Assembly: GCF_029946515.1 (NCBI RefSeq)
Contig: NZ_JARZHH010000038.1
Coordinates: forward strand, 43,656-107,655
Reading direction: 5' to 3'
DNA: 64,000 nucleotides
Source of the DNA: Polyangium sp. 6x1
Lineage (GTDB): Bacteria; Myxococcota_A; Polyangia; Polyangiales; Polyangiaceae
Shown here: piece after piece, positions 1 to 9,613 of the stretch
Numbering within the stretch: the first letter of the stretch is position 1
How the letters are laid out: every line of letters starts with the position of its first letter
Translations under genes and position numbers: made by a program
The notes under the pieces: generated by a model
Seen by the model: only the letters and a program-made list of their open reading frames with translations
Databases searched by the model: none
Told to the model about the DNA's origin: nothing

Positions 1-932
1 TGCACGGTCTTCATGCAGGCGCCAAGTCCGCAGGTGAGGGTGCCGAGGCCGTCGTCGATGAGCAGGTTGCAATCGTCGTCGACGCCGTTGCACGTCTCGG
101 CCTTCGGCGTGCCGGGGGTGCACGTCTGCGGCATTCCGTTCACGCAAGCCTCGACGCTGACGAAGCAGGCGCCGGCGCCGCAATTGAGCTGGCCGAAATC
201 CTCGTCCGTCTTCGCGTCGCAATCGTCGTCGACCCCGTTGCAGCTCTCGACGCCCGGGACCGTCTCGCCTTCGCAAGCGCCCCACGCGCCGCCCACGCAC
301 GTCTGCGTGCCGGCCTTGCAGGCGCCGACGCCCTTCGTGCCGGCGCCGCCCGAATAACAGTCCTGCGTCTCGCCGTCCGCGCAGGTGCAGCCCTCGTCGA
401 TCGTGCCGTCGCAATCGTCGTCCGTGCCGTCGCAGGCCTCGGTGGTCGCGGGCGGGAGCGGCGTGCATTCGGGGACCTGTTGGTCCACGCAGCCAGGGAC
501 CTTCACCTGGCATTGGCCGAGGCCGCAGGTGACGTCCGCGATGCCGTCGTCGACCTGGCCATTGCAATCGTCGTCCGTGCCGTTGCACGCCTCGACCGCG
601 GGCACGACCTGCCCCACGCAACCGCCCCAGCTCCCGGCCGCGCACGTCTGCGTGCCCTGCTTGCATTCGCCCTTGTCGGCGGTGGCCGGGTCCGCGTCGT
701 AACACGCACGCGACTCGCCTTCCACGCAAGCAGCGCCGCCTCCCCCGCCCTGGTTGCCTCCCCCGCCCTGGCCGCCGGCGCCGCCTTGCCCCGCGACGCC
801 CCCTTGTCCCCCGGACCCGCCGGCGGCCGCGCCCGCGGTGGTGTTCGTGCCCGCATCGGAACAGCCCCAGGCCCCCCCGAACGAAACCGCGAGGCCGAGA
901 GACAAAAAGGAAGCACGCGCGAATCGCCTCAT
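1..932 (-). CDS. MopE-motif Cys-rich lipoprotein (3' end outside window)
   Basis: The reading frame opens with an ATG at 932 and runs off the left edge, so about 310 codons are visible and the C-terminus is missing. The N-terminus (MRRFARASFLSLGLAVSFGG) is a signal peptide followed by AWGC, a plausible but non-canonical lipobox. A Gly/Gln-rich linker follows, then at least four Asp-rich motifs of the type CNGxDDDC(D/N)G, each set among paired cysteines. These motifs are known from MopE and related myxobacterial surface proteins and probably bind calcium or another divalent cation. The gene lies just upstream of the related lipoprotein at 970-2439 in the same orientation. The exact function is unknown; an exported, surface-attached role is inference. 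Confidence 0.8.
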   Translation of the reverse strand, partial: MRRFARASFLSLGLAVSFGGAWGCSDAGTNTTAGAAAGGSGGQGGVAGQGGAGGQGGGGNQGGGGGAACVEGESRACYDADPATADKGECKQGTQTCAAGSWGGCVGQVVPAVEACNGTDDDCNGQVDDGIADVTCGLGQCQVKVPGCVDQQVPECTPLPPATTEACDGTDDDCDGTIDEGCTCADGETQDCYSGGAGTKGVGACKAGTQTCVGGAWGACEGETVPGVESCNGVDDDCDAKTDEDFGQLNCGAGACFVSVEACVNGMPQTCTPGTPKAETCNGVDDDCNLLIDDGLGTLTCGLGACMKTV

Positions 933-969
933 GCTCGTATTGGAAGGCAACGCCACGAGAGAGTCAACT

Positions 970-2439
970 TCAATACGTCTGCGGGAGCGGGAATCGCTCG
1001 ATGGAGGCGGCGCCGCCGGGCGTGGAGTTCACGTGGTAAAGGAAGTTGTCGCGCGCGAGGGCGATCCGCCCACTCTTCGCGCCCTTCGCAAAGAGACCGA
1101 GATCACTGCCGGCGCCGTCGAGGTCGCGGATCTCGCCGCCGAAAAGCGAGACATAGACGTGGCCCGTGAACGGGTCGCGCGCGAGGCTCGTGATGTCCGA
1201 TGGGAGGGTCGCGAACGGCGTCGTCGCGGCCGTGTTCACGTCGAGGAGCACGATCTCTTTCGTGGCGAGCGCGACGAGCAGCCGGCTCCCATCGTAGGGC
1301 GAGGCGGCGTAGACGCGCGCCGGCAGGGTGGCGACGAGGCCCTTCGTGCCGTCCGCGAGGTCGACCGCGTGGAAATCGCCGTCCGTGTCGACGTTGCCCA
1401 CGTAGAGCTTTTTCGTGAGGCCGAAGGTGAGGCCCTGCGGGCCGGTGTCGAGGTAGCCGCTCTGGAAGGGACCCGCGCCGGTCGTGATCTTCGCGCTCGG
1501 GATGACGAGCGGCAAAGCATTCGCCATCTGGTCGTAGAATGCGACGCCCTGCGGTGTGCCCTGACAACCGCAGTTCGCGCAGCAATTGTACGTGAGCCCG
1601 ACGTCGGTGACGCTGCCGCCGAACGTGCCATTCTGACCCTGGATCGCCGCGACCTCGCCCATGTTCAGGTTCGTGACGCCCTGGACCGTGGAGACCTGCC
1701 CCGCGGTGCTCACCTTGCGCAGGTAATCGGGTCCGCTGAGGACGGTGACGCCCCAGGCATTGCAGACGAGGTCGAAGTCGATGTCGACGAGGCCATTCAC
1801 GAAGGCCGTGACATTGAGCTGGTCGAGCGTGGCGCCCGTGCAGGCCGGCGCGGGGCGCTCACAGGGGCAAGCGACGCCGTGACAAACCGCGCCGGTGCAC
1901 GCGACGCCCGCGCAAGGCAGCGACGCGACGCAGGTGTTCGTGGCGGCGTCGCAGGTGGTGCCGGGGCCGCAGGTCGAGGCGCCACAAGCGACGAGCGGGC
2001 CCGTGACGACGCAGCCGGCGTCGGGCGCGACGCAAGCGCCGGGGTCCTTGTCGCTGACGTTGCAGACGGTGCCCGCGGCGCAAGGGTTCGCCTCGGGAGA
2101 GACACAATCGACCTTGCAAGCGCCCGCGGCGCAGACCTCGCCGGGCCCGGCGCAAAGGGAGGCGTCTTCGTCGACGGCGCCGTCGCAATCGTCGTCGATG
2201 CCGTTGCAGACCTCATCCGTGCAGGCGACGCCGCCCGCGCCGGTGCCCGAGGAGGACGAACCACCGCCCGCGCCGCCCGCGCCGCCCGCGCCGCCCGCGC
2301 CGCCCGCGCCGCCCGCCGACGAGGAGGACGAGCCCGAGGAGGCGCCGCCCCCCGAGGACGAGGTGGCATCACCGCTGCAACCGGAGGCGGCGAGGGAGGC
2401 GGCGAGGGTGAACGGCGCGGCGAAATGGAGAAGGCGCAT
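970..2439 (-). CDS. MopE-motif lipoprotein with beta-propeller-like C-terminus
   Basis: I chose the ATG at 2439 because it gives a lipoprotein signal (MRLLHFAAPFTLAASLAASGC). The frame stays open to 2502 without an export signal there. The mature N-terminus has a Ser/Gly/Ala low-complexity linker, including Ala-Gly-Gly repeats encoded by a 9-bp tandem repeat. One CNGIDDDCDG motif and several further Cys pairs follow. The C-terminal half has repeated short strand motifs such as KKLYVGNVD, SRLLVALA and GHVYVSLFGG, which look like blades of an NHL- or SMP-30-like propeller. It shares the Asp motif with the protein encoded at 1-932. It is probably attached to the outer membrane; ligand and role are unknown. 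Confidence 0.8.
   Translation of the reverse strand: MRLLHFAAPFTLAASLAASGCSGDATSSSGGGASSGSSSSSAGGAGGAGGAGGAGGAGGGSSSSGTGAGGVACTDEVCNGIDDDCDGAVDEDASLCAGPGEVCAAGACKVDCVSPEANPCAAGTVCNVSDKDPGACVAPDAGCVVTGPLVACGASTCGPGTTCDAATNTCVASLPCAGVACTGAVCHGVACPCERPAPACTGATLDQLNVTAFVNGLVDIDFDLVCNAWGVTVLSGPDYLRKVSTAGQVSTVQGVTNLNMGEVAAIQGQNGTFGGSVTDVGLTYNCCANCGCQGTPQGVAFYDQMANALPLVIPSAKITTGAGPFQSGYLDTGPQGLTFGLTKKLYVGNVDTDGDFHAVDLADGTKGLVATLPARVYAASPYDGSRLLVALATKEIVLLDVNTAATTPFATLPSDITSLARDPFTGHVYVSLFGGEIRDLDGAGSDLGLFAKGAKSGRIALARDNFLYHVNSTPGGAASIERFPLPQTY
2272..2316. repeat. 9-bp tandem repeat, 5 copies
   Basis: Five perfect copies of GCCGCCCGC lie inside the coding region of the lipoprotein at 970-2439. On the coding strand they encode an Ala-Gly-Gly repeat in the linker after the lipobox. 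Nine bases keep the frame, so copy number can vary without frameshift. Confidence 0.9.
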
Positions 2440-2523
2440 GGGCGTGGGGGCTCCGTGGGAAAAACGCCCGCGATCGTACCGCGCCGAGCCGCGGCGAAAC
2501 AAGGCGCATGCGCGGCGCGGCCC

Positions 2524-3426
2524 TCAGCGCAAGAGGTCTTCCGGCACGAATCCGTATTCGGGCGTCTTGTCGGCCGTGCTCGGCTTCCACTTGAAGACGT
2601 AGGTGTTGCGCAGGAGGAGCACGCTGCAGATGCCGAGGGCCGCCACGAGCGGGACGAACCCGAGCACGCTGCTCACCCACGAGCGCTGCACCATCTCGGC
2701 GTCCCGCACGACGTCGATCACGTCCGGGTGCTCCGCGCGCAGCTTGTTCCAGAGCGCTCCGTGCACGCGCTCCGCGTCGGCGCGCATCGGGCCCACCGAG
2801 AGCGACGCGTCGAGGCAGGCGAGCGTGAGCGCCGCTTCGAGATACTCCCGATCCCGCATCGACGGCTCGAGCGCGAGCACGCGATACCCGGCCTTCACGG
2901 GGCCGCCCTTGCGGTAGTTCGAGCCCGTCATCGCCGCCGCCGCGCGCTCCTCCAGGAAATCGCGGAGCTTCTGCGCGATGGCGCCGCGCGTGTCCTCGTC
3001 GAGCACCGAGGGATGCACGGGGTGCCCGAGGTAACGCGCGTAGAGGAGCCGCTGCGCCTTCTCCTCGCGGGAAAGGCGGCCGATCATGGAGAACGCGGCC
3101 GTGGTCAGGCCCGCGCAAACGAGCACGAGGCCCGCGCCGAGATACGCCGTCGGCGCCTTCGAGTTGCCCGCCATCGCGAGGCCCGGGATGAGCGCGATGA
3201 GCGTCGCGGCGACGCCGTACGCGCGGAGATACCCCGTCGCGACGCTCTTCCAGTTCATCTTGATGTGAACGACCGTGTGCGTGTCGGCCGAGCCCTCGGC
3301 GACGACGATGTGCGATCGCACGGGGAAGAGCGGCAAGAACTGGAGGAAGGCGAACGTCGTCGCGATGTAGGTGCTGCCGACCTGCTCGACCTTGCCGTAG
3401 AGGCGTCTCCCGCCGACGATGAGCAC
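2524..3426 (-). CDS. membrane protein of unknown function
   Basis: This 300-residue protein appears to use a GTG start at 3426. It begins with a soluble strand-rich segment of about 60 residues. Two hydrophobic segments follow (around YGVAATLIALIPGLAMAG and AYLGAGLVLVCAGLTTAAF), then a cytoplasmic helical region of about 130 residues rich in Arg and Glu. A third membrane segment lies near the C-terminus (VLGFVPLVAALGICSVLLL). I do not recognise a catalytic motif. It starts 43 bp after the phosphatase gene at 3470-5104 and may be cotranscribed with it. The ribosome-binding site is weak, so the start is uncertain. Confidence 0.7.
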   Translation of the reverse strand: MLIVGGRRLYGKVEQVGSTYIATTFAFLQFLPLFPVRSHIVVAEGSADTHTVVHIKMNWKSVATGYLRAYGVAATLIALIPGLAMAGNSKAPTAYLGAGLVLVCAGLTTAAFSMIGRLSREEKAQRLLYARYLGHPVHPSVLDEDTRGAIAQKLRDFLEERAAAAMTGSNYRKGGPVKAGYRVLALEPSMRDREYLEAALTLACLDASLSVGPMRADAERVHGALWNKLRAEHPDVIDVVRDAEMVQRSWVSSVLGFVPLVAALGICSVLLLRNTYVFKWKPSTADKTPEYGFVPEDLLR

Positions 3427-3469
3427 GTTCCGAGGCTACCCGCGCCCTCCGCGGTTTTCAACGCCTGGA

Positions 3470-5104
3470 TCAGCGCCGCGTGCGCTTTCCAGAGGTCTGC
3501 GCAATCGGTTCGATGACGCGGTACTGGCCCGTGGGGAAGTCGCGGCGTGGTGGATTGCGGCGGAGCGCGAGCAAGGTGATGTCGTCGAACTGCGAGGCCG
3601 AGCCGATGTGGTGGCGGAGCGCGCCCACGACGTCGCCGAGCATGGCCGTGACGGAGGGCGCGCCGCCGCGCAGAATCGAGAGGAAGGTTTCTTCGCCGAA
3701 CGGCTCCTCGGACGGGTCGAGCGCGTCGCTCACGCCGTCCGTGAAGGCCACGAGAGAATCGCCGGGCAGGAGCGTCACGCGGCCCGTCTCGAATTCGACG
3801 TCCCCCATGGCGCCGAGCGCGGGGCCGGTCGATTCGAGGCGCCGCTCCTCGCCGGCCGCGCCGAGGACGATCGGCGCGTCGTGCCCGCAATTGACGTAGG
3901 AGAGCTCGCCGCTCTCCGGATCGAGGATCCCGAAAAAGAGGGTCGTGAACATGGCCGTGCGGCCATGGTTGTCGGCGAGGTAATCGTTCGTCTGGGTGAT
4001 GGCCGCGAGGGCCTCGGACCGATTGGCCGCGCGCCGCGCGAAGGCGCGGAGCAGGCCGCGGACGAGGGACATGAAGAGCGCGGCGCCGACACCCTTGTCG
4101 CAGACGTCGGCGATCGCGACGGCGACCTCCCCGGAGGCGAGCCGGAAGACGTCGTAGAAATCGCCCGAGAGCTGCCTGGCCGGCAAGAACCGCGATGCAA
4201 TCTGCCAGCCGGGCAAGGAGGGCAGCTCGCGCGGGAGGAACTCGGATTGAAGGATGCGGCCGATCTGCATCTCGCGCTCGACGGCCGCGAGGCCATTCTC
4301 GGCGCGCTCGCGGGCCACGGCGAGCTCCTTGTAAAGGCCTTCGAGCTCGAGGAGGCGTTGCTTCAGCGCCTCGTCGGTCTGCCCGAAGAGCTTCGCATTG
4401 TGGATCGCGATCGCCGCCTGCCCCGCGAACGCCTCCAGCAAGTCGAGCTTCGATTGCGAGAACTGCCCCGTGAAGGCCCGGTTGTCCACGTAAAGGACAC
4501 CGATCACCTTGCCCCGGATGCGCAAGGGCGCGGCCATGATGCTCGTCAGCCGGAACATCGCCACGCTGCGCTGGAGCGCGAATCGCTCGTCCGTTTGCGC
4601 ATTGCTCGTGAGCACGCTGCGCTCGCCCTTCAAGACCTCCTCGACGACGGAGCTCGAATACGCAAACTCCATGCTCCGGATGGTGTCCTGATCGAGGTTC
4701 CGCGCGACCTGGACGTCGAGATTGCCTTTGTGGTCGACGAGGACGAGGTAGCCGCGCTCGGCCTTCGTCAGCTCGATGACGGAGTCCATGACCTGGTTCA
4801 GCACGGTCTTGAGGTCGAGCGAGGAGGTGATCGCCTTGCCAACCTCGAAGAGCGCGGCCTGCGCCTCGCGCGACATGGCGCCCTCCTGCTCGCGCCGCTC
4901 GACGTCGAGGCTCGCGCGAAACGTGGAGAGCGAGGTGATCAGGGCGTCGATGTCGCCCGGCAGATCCCGCGCGAGATCGCCGCCCCGCTCGCGCAGGAGG
5001 CTCGAGGCCCGAGCAAGGTCGAGCTGGAGCCGCGCGGCGTCGCGGAGGATACGCTCGAGGTCCGAGGCGAAAGGCTCGTCGGGGGCTCTTCGGGTGGCGG
5101 TCAT
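3470..5104 (-). CDS. GAF-domain PP2C/SpoIIE-type Ser/Thr phosphatase
   Basis: The 544-residue protein starts at an ATG at 5104. The N-terminal 90 residues are helical. A GAF domain follows at about 90-245 (ALFEVGKAITSSLDLKTVL through APLRIRGKVIGVLYVDN), then a coiled coil, then a PP2C-like SpoIIE/RsbU phosphatase domain at about 300-520. The metal-site motifs are visible: SGDFYD, ADVCDKGVGAALFM, FTDGVSDA and FDDITLLAL. Family members dephosphorylate phosphoserine/threonine, often on anti-sigma antagonists, with the GAF domain as a sensor. It lies 79 bp after the stop of the Ser/Thr kinase at 5184-7907 on the same strand, so the pair could act as opposing kinase and phosphatase; that link is inference. 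Confidence 0.9.
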   Translation of the reverse strand: MTATRRAPDEPFASDLERILRDAARLQLDLARASSLLRERGGDLARDLPGDIDALITSLSTFRASLDVERREQEGAMSREAQAALFEVGKAITSSLDLKTVLNQVMDSVIELTKAERGYLVLVDHKGNLDVQVARNLDQDTIRSMEFAYSSSVVEEVLKGERSVLTSNAQTDERFALQRSVAMFRLTSIMAAPLRIRGKVIGVLYVDNRAFTGQFSQSKLDLLEAFAGQAAIAIHNAKLFGQTDEALKQRLLELEGLYKELAVARERAENGLAAVEREMQIGRILQSEFLPRELPSLPGWQIASRFLPARQLSGDFYDVFRLASGEVAVAIADVCDKGVGAALFMSLVRGLLRAFARRAANRSEALAAITQTNDYLADNHGRTAMFTTLFFGILDPESGELSYVNCGHDAPIVLGAAGEERRLESTGPALGAMGDVEFETGRVTLLPGDSLVAFTDGVSDALDPSEEPFGEETFLSILRGGAPSVTAMLGDVVGALRHHIGSASQFDDITLLALRRNPPRRDFPTGQYRVIEPIAQTSGKRTRR

Positions 5105-5183
5105 GAGCGGGCTCTCAGGCTAGGGAGCATCTTACGTGGCAAGCCGGCGCGCGCCTACCATCCCGCGCGGCGCCAGAGGAACG

Positions 5184-7907
<2,724 letters not shown>

Positions 7908-7964
7908 GACCGGAAGAGCGTAGCCCGTCTACGGCTTGACGCCCAGGGAAGTTCGGGCGCGTTC

Positions 7965-8011
7965 GTCAGGGTTCGCGCTCGGGCTCACAGCCGAGCGTCT
8001 TGGCGCGACGC
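7965..8011 (-). pseudogene. remnant of a kinase B-like 3' end
   Basis: Read on the minus strand, this stretch encodes RRAKTLGCEPEREP followed by TGA. Kinase B (9614-12217) ends RRAKALGCEPRREP followed by TGA. The DNA matches with about four mismatches over some 43 bp, and the match stops abruptly at 8012. It lies between methyltransferase 1 and kinase A, where no intact gene is present. The simplest reading is that a kinase gene paralogous to kinase B once followed methyltransferase 1 and was deleted, leaving its last codons. Confidence 0.75.
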
Positions 8012-8051
8012 CATCAAGACCAGGACGGCATCGTTTCCTGCCTCGCCGCGG

Positions 8052-8834
8052 TCAGAGGCTCTCGAGGAGCTTGAGGAGTTCGAGGTTGGGCTTCGCTCGC
8101 TCGGAGGCGGGGATGTAGAGCGTGCTCGCTGGGGTCAGCCGCGCCTTGTCCAGGTCCTGAATGGCTACCCAGTCCTCCCTCGGCTTGCAGCCTGGGAACA
8201 TGGCGGACTCGTAGATACAAACTTTGTGGTCCGTCGGATAGAACTTGGCGAGATGCTCCACGAAATAGTGGAACCCTTTGGGCTGGTAGTTCGAACGGCT
8301 GTAATCGCCGCGGCCGAAGACCCCAACCTGCCAAAGAATGAGCGCTGCCTTCGGGTTCGGAACGTGGCCGTTGATGACGAAGGCCGTAGCCTCATAGCTC
8401 TGGCATCCGGTCGTGGCCGGATCGACACCGAGCTCGGCGAAGAGACAATCCTCCGCCGAGATGCCCGGCAACATGAACGCCTCGTACCCCTGCTTCTGGA
8501 GCCTCTTGATGGCCATGTGCGTGGGATAAGCAAACACCCCAGGGTGGCCGTAGTAGGCGGCGCACGTGCGCATGCCCGCATGGACGCTGGCCATCATGCG
8601 CTCGATCATCTGCTCGTAGGTCTCCATGCGGCGCTTCCCCTCCTCGTAAAGCCCGGAGAGCGATTCCGACTTCCCAGGGTTGAGGCGTTGAATGACGCCC
8701 TCGGCGACCGGGTCGGAGACCACGTAAAAGACCTTGTCCGCTGCCTTGATCCAGGCGAGCGCCTCCTGGGTCAGGTGACCCACCGTCTTGATCCCACTGC
8801 CCACGACGACCAGTGAACCCTTTTTGCTATCCAA
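8052..8834 (-). CDS. methyltransferase 1: borosin-type peptide backbone alpha-N-methyltransferase
   Basis: I chose a TTG start at 8834. GGAGAGG sits 6 bases upstream, and the 260-residue product then begins just before KKGSLVVVGSGI, as in methyltransferase 2 and OphMA. The frame is open to 8924. The fold is that of tetrapyrrole-methylase-like SAM enzymes, but the sequence follows OphMA/SonM: GSGIKTVGHLT, DKVFYVVSDP, YYGHPGVF, LPGISAEDCLFA and ILWQVGVFG. The catalytic set known from OphMA (Y66, R72, Y76, Y98) is kept with the same spacing as Y63, R69, Y73 and Y95. Family members N-methylate backbone amides of a precursor peptide. The C-terminus ends at the fold, with no fused core, so this is the split type. 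The candidate substrate is encoded 230 bp upstream at 9065-9334. Confidence 0.93.
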   Translation of the reverse strand: MDSKKGSLVVVGSGIKTVGHLTQEALAWIKAADKVFYVVSDPVAEGVIQRLNPGKSESLSGLYEEGKRRMETYEQMIERMMASVHAGMRTCAAYYGHPGVFAYPTHMAIKRLQKQGYEAFMLPGISAEDCLFAELGVDPATTGCQSYEATAFVINGHVPNPKAALILWQVGVFGRGDYSRSNYQPKGFHYFVEHLAKFYPTDHKVCIYESAMFPGCKPREDWVAIQDLDKARLTPASTLYIPASERAKPNLELLKLLESL

Positions 8835-9064
8835 GGCTTTCCTCTCCGCGGCGTCTCGTTCATGGACGCTGACCGGCAATGCCCGAGTCAATGGCGATGA
8901 TATTCCGAGCGACAGCGCTAGCACGCTCGTCCTCTAGGCGATCGGGACAGGTGCGTGCAGCTGGAGTGCTAGGTCCGTATGTTATGTGGGGACAGGGGCG
9001 GCGGGCTGGTTCTTCGATGACCCCGCCCGCGTGGGACGACGGAGCAGGAGTCGTCCGCAGCTCC
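8835..9064. other. spacer between precursor A and methyltransferase 1
   Basis: No convincing gene is visible here. Just after the precursor stop the minus strand contains AGGAG and CTCCT halves 10 bases apart (a 5-bp stem), which could weakly attenuate transcription into the methyltransferase. There is no T-run, so precursor and enzyme may still be cotranscribed with the precursor in excess. Confidence 0.35.
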
Positions 9065-9334
9065 TCAAACCGTCTCGCCCGTGTCGTTGGGATAGTACGG
9101 ATAATTGTAATTCGTGATGGCCTGTGCGCTGCTCGAGAGCGGGTCATTGGGGTCGTACGCCCGCCCCTGGATGCGCGCGTAGATGACGTCGGGGTTTCCG
9201 GTCCGCAGCGCCCGCTCATCGTCCGCCGAGAGCTGCGCCGATTGGATGGCCGACTGCGGATCGGTCAAAAAGACCATGAGCTGGTCGTGATCCAGTGCCG
9301 CATCCGTGAGAAAGTCCTTCAGTCGCGAGTCCAT
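9065..9334 (-). CDS. precursor A: split-borosin precursor with borosin-binding domain
   Basis: This 89-residue ORF has a near-perfect Shine-Dalgarno (AGGAGGT at 9341-9347) six bases before ATG at 9334. Residues 5-55 (FLTDAALDHDQLMVFLTDP, then LSADDERALRTGN) match the helical borosin-binding domain seen in SonA-like precursors. They align without gaps to precursor B at 18918-19142. The tail from about residue 58 is unlike a globular protein and is rich in Asn, Tyr and Pro (ITNYNYPYYPND). It is the likely core region that methyltransferase 1 would N-methylate. There is no Cys, and no recognisable cleavage site. Identification as a precursor rests on the domain match, small size, strong RBS and position directly upstream of the enzyme. 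Confidence 0.85.
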   Translation of the reverse strand: MDSRLKDFLTDAALDHDQLMVFLTDPQSAIQSAQLSADDERALRTGNPDVIYARIQGRAYDPNDPLSSSAQAITNYNYPYYPNDTGETV

Positions 9335-9613
9335 GTTCTCACCTCCTGAACACGCGCAGACGCATTGGCATTGCTGCGTGTTCGTTCACGCGTGATCCGA
9401 CGCAGAGGGTAACAACCCTTTGTGAGGGGCAGCAAGTAGTTTCTACACTGAGCCCGCTTTCACCTCGCATCCGAGCGCTCCCCGCGTCCTCCTCCCTCCG
9501 GGACCCCCTCGCCGGCATGCGCCTACGCAAGCGCGACCGCCATCGACCCCCCCGGAGGGTACCCGACCGCTTCGCATTCAAAGGAGGCCTCGAAGGCTCG
9601 CGCGCGCGATCTG
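9335..9613. other. intergenic region upstream of precursor A
   Basis: This gap between kinase B and precursor A holds the precursor RBS, the shared upstream element at 9431-9445 and a small inverted repeat (AGGGT/ACCCT at 9406-9419). I see no ORF with coding character. It probably contains the precursor A promoter. Confidence 0.5.
9431..9445 (-). promoter_or_regulatory. 15-bp element shared by both precursor promoters
   Basis: On the minus strand the sequence is TAGAAACTACTTGCT, 97 bp before the precursor A start codon. Precursor B has TAGAAAATGCTTGCT 111 bp before its start, so 13 of 15 bases match. The TTGCT part could belong to a -35 hexamer (TTGCTG, then TTACCC after 17 bases). Alternatively the whole is a regulator site. 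Confidence 0.5.

Noticed and set aside
754..3516. Very long plus-strand open frame (about 920 codons) opposite the lipoprotein and membrane-protein genes
   Set aside because: Arg/Ala/Asp-rich translation without motifs; the minus-strand frames have signal peptides and Cys motifs. It is an antisense shadow of high-GC codon use.
8860..9219. Minus-strand 119-codon frame overlapping precursor A
   Set aside because: No RBS, Arg/Thr/Ser-rich sequence, and it overlaps the well-supported precursor in another frame.
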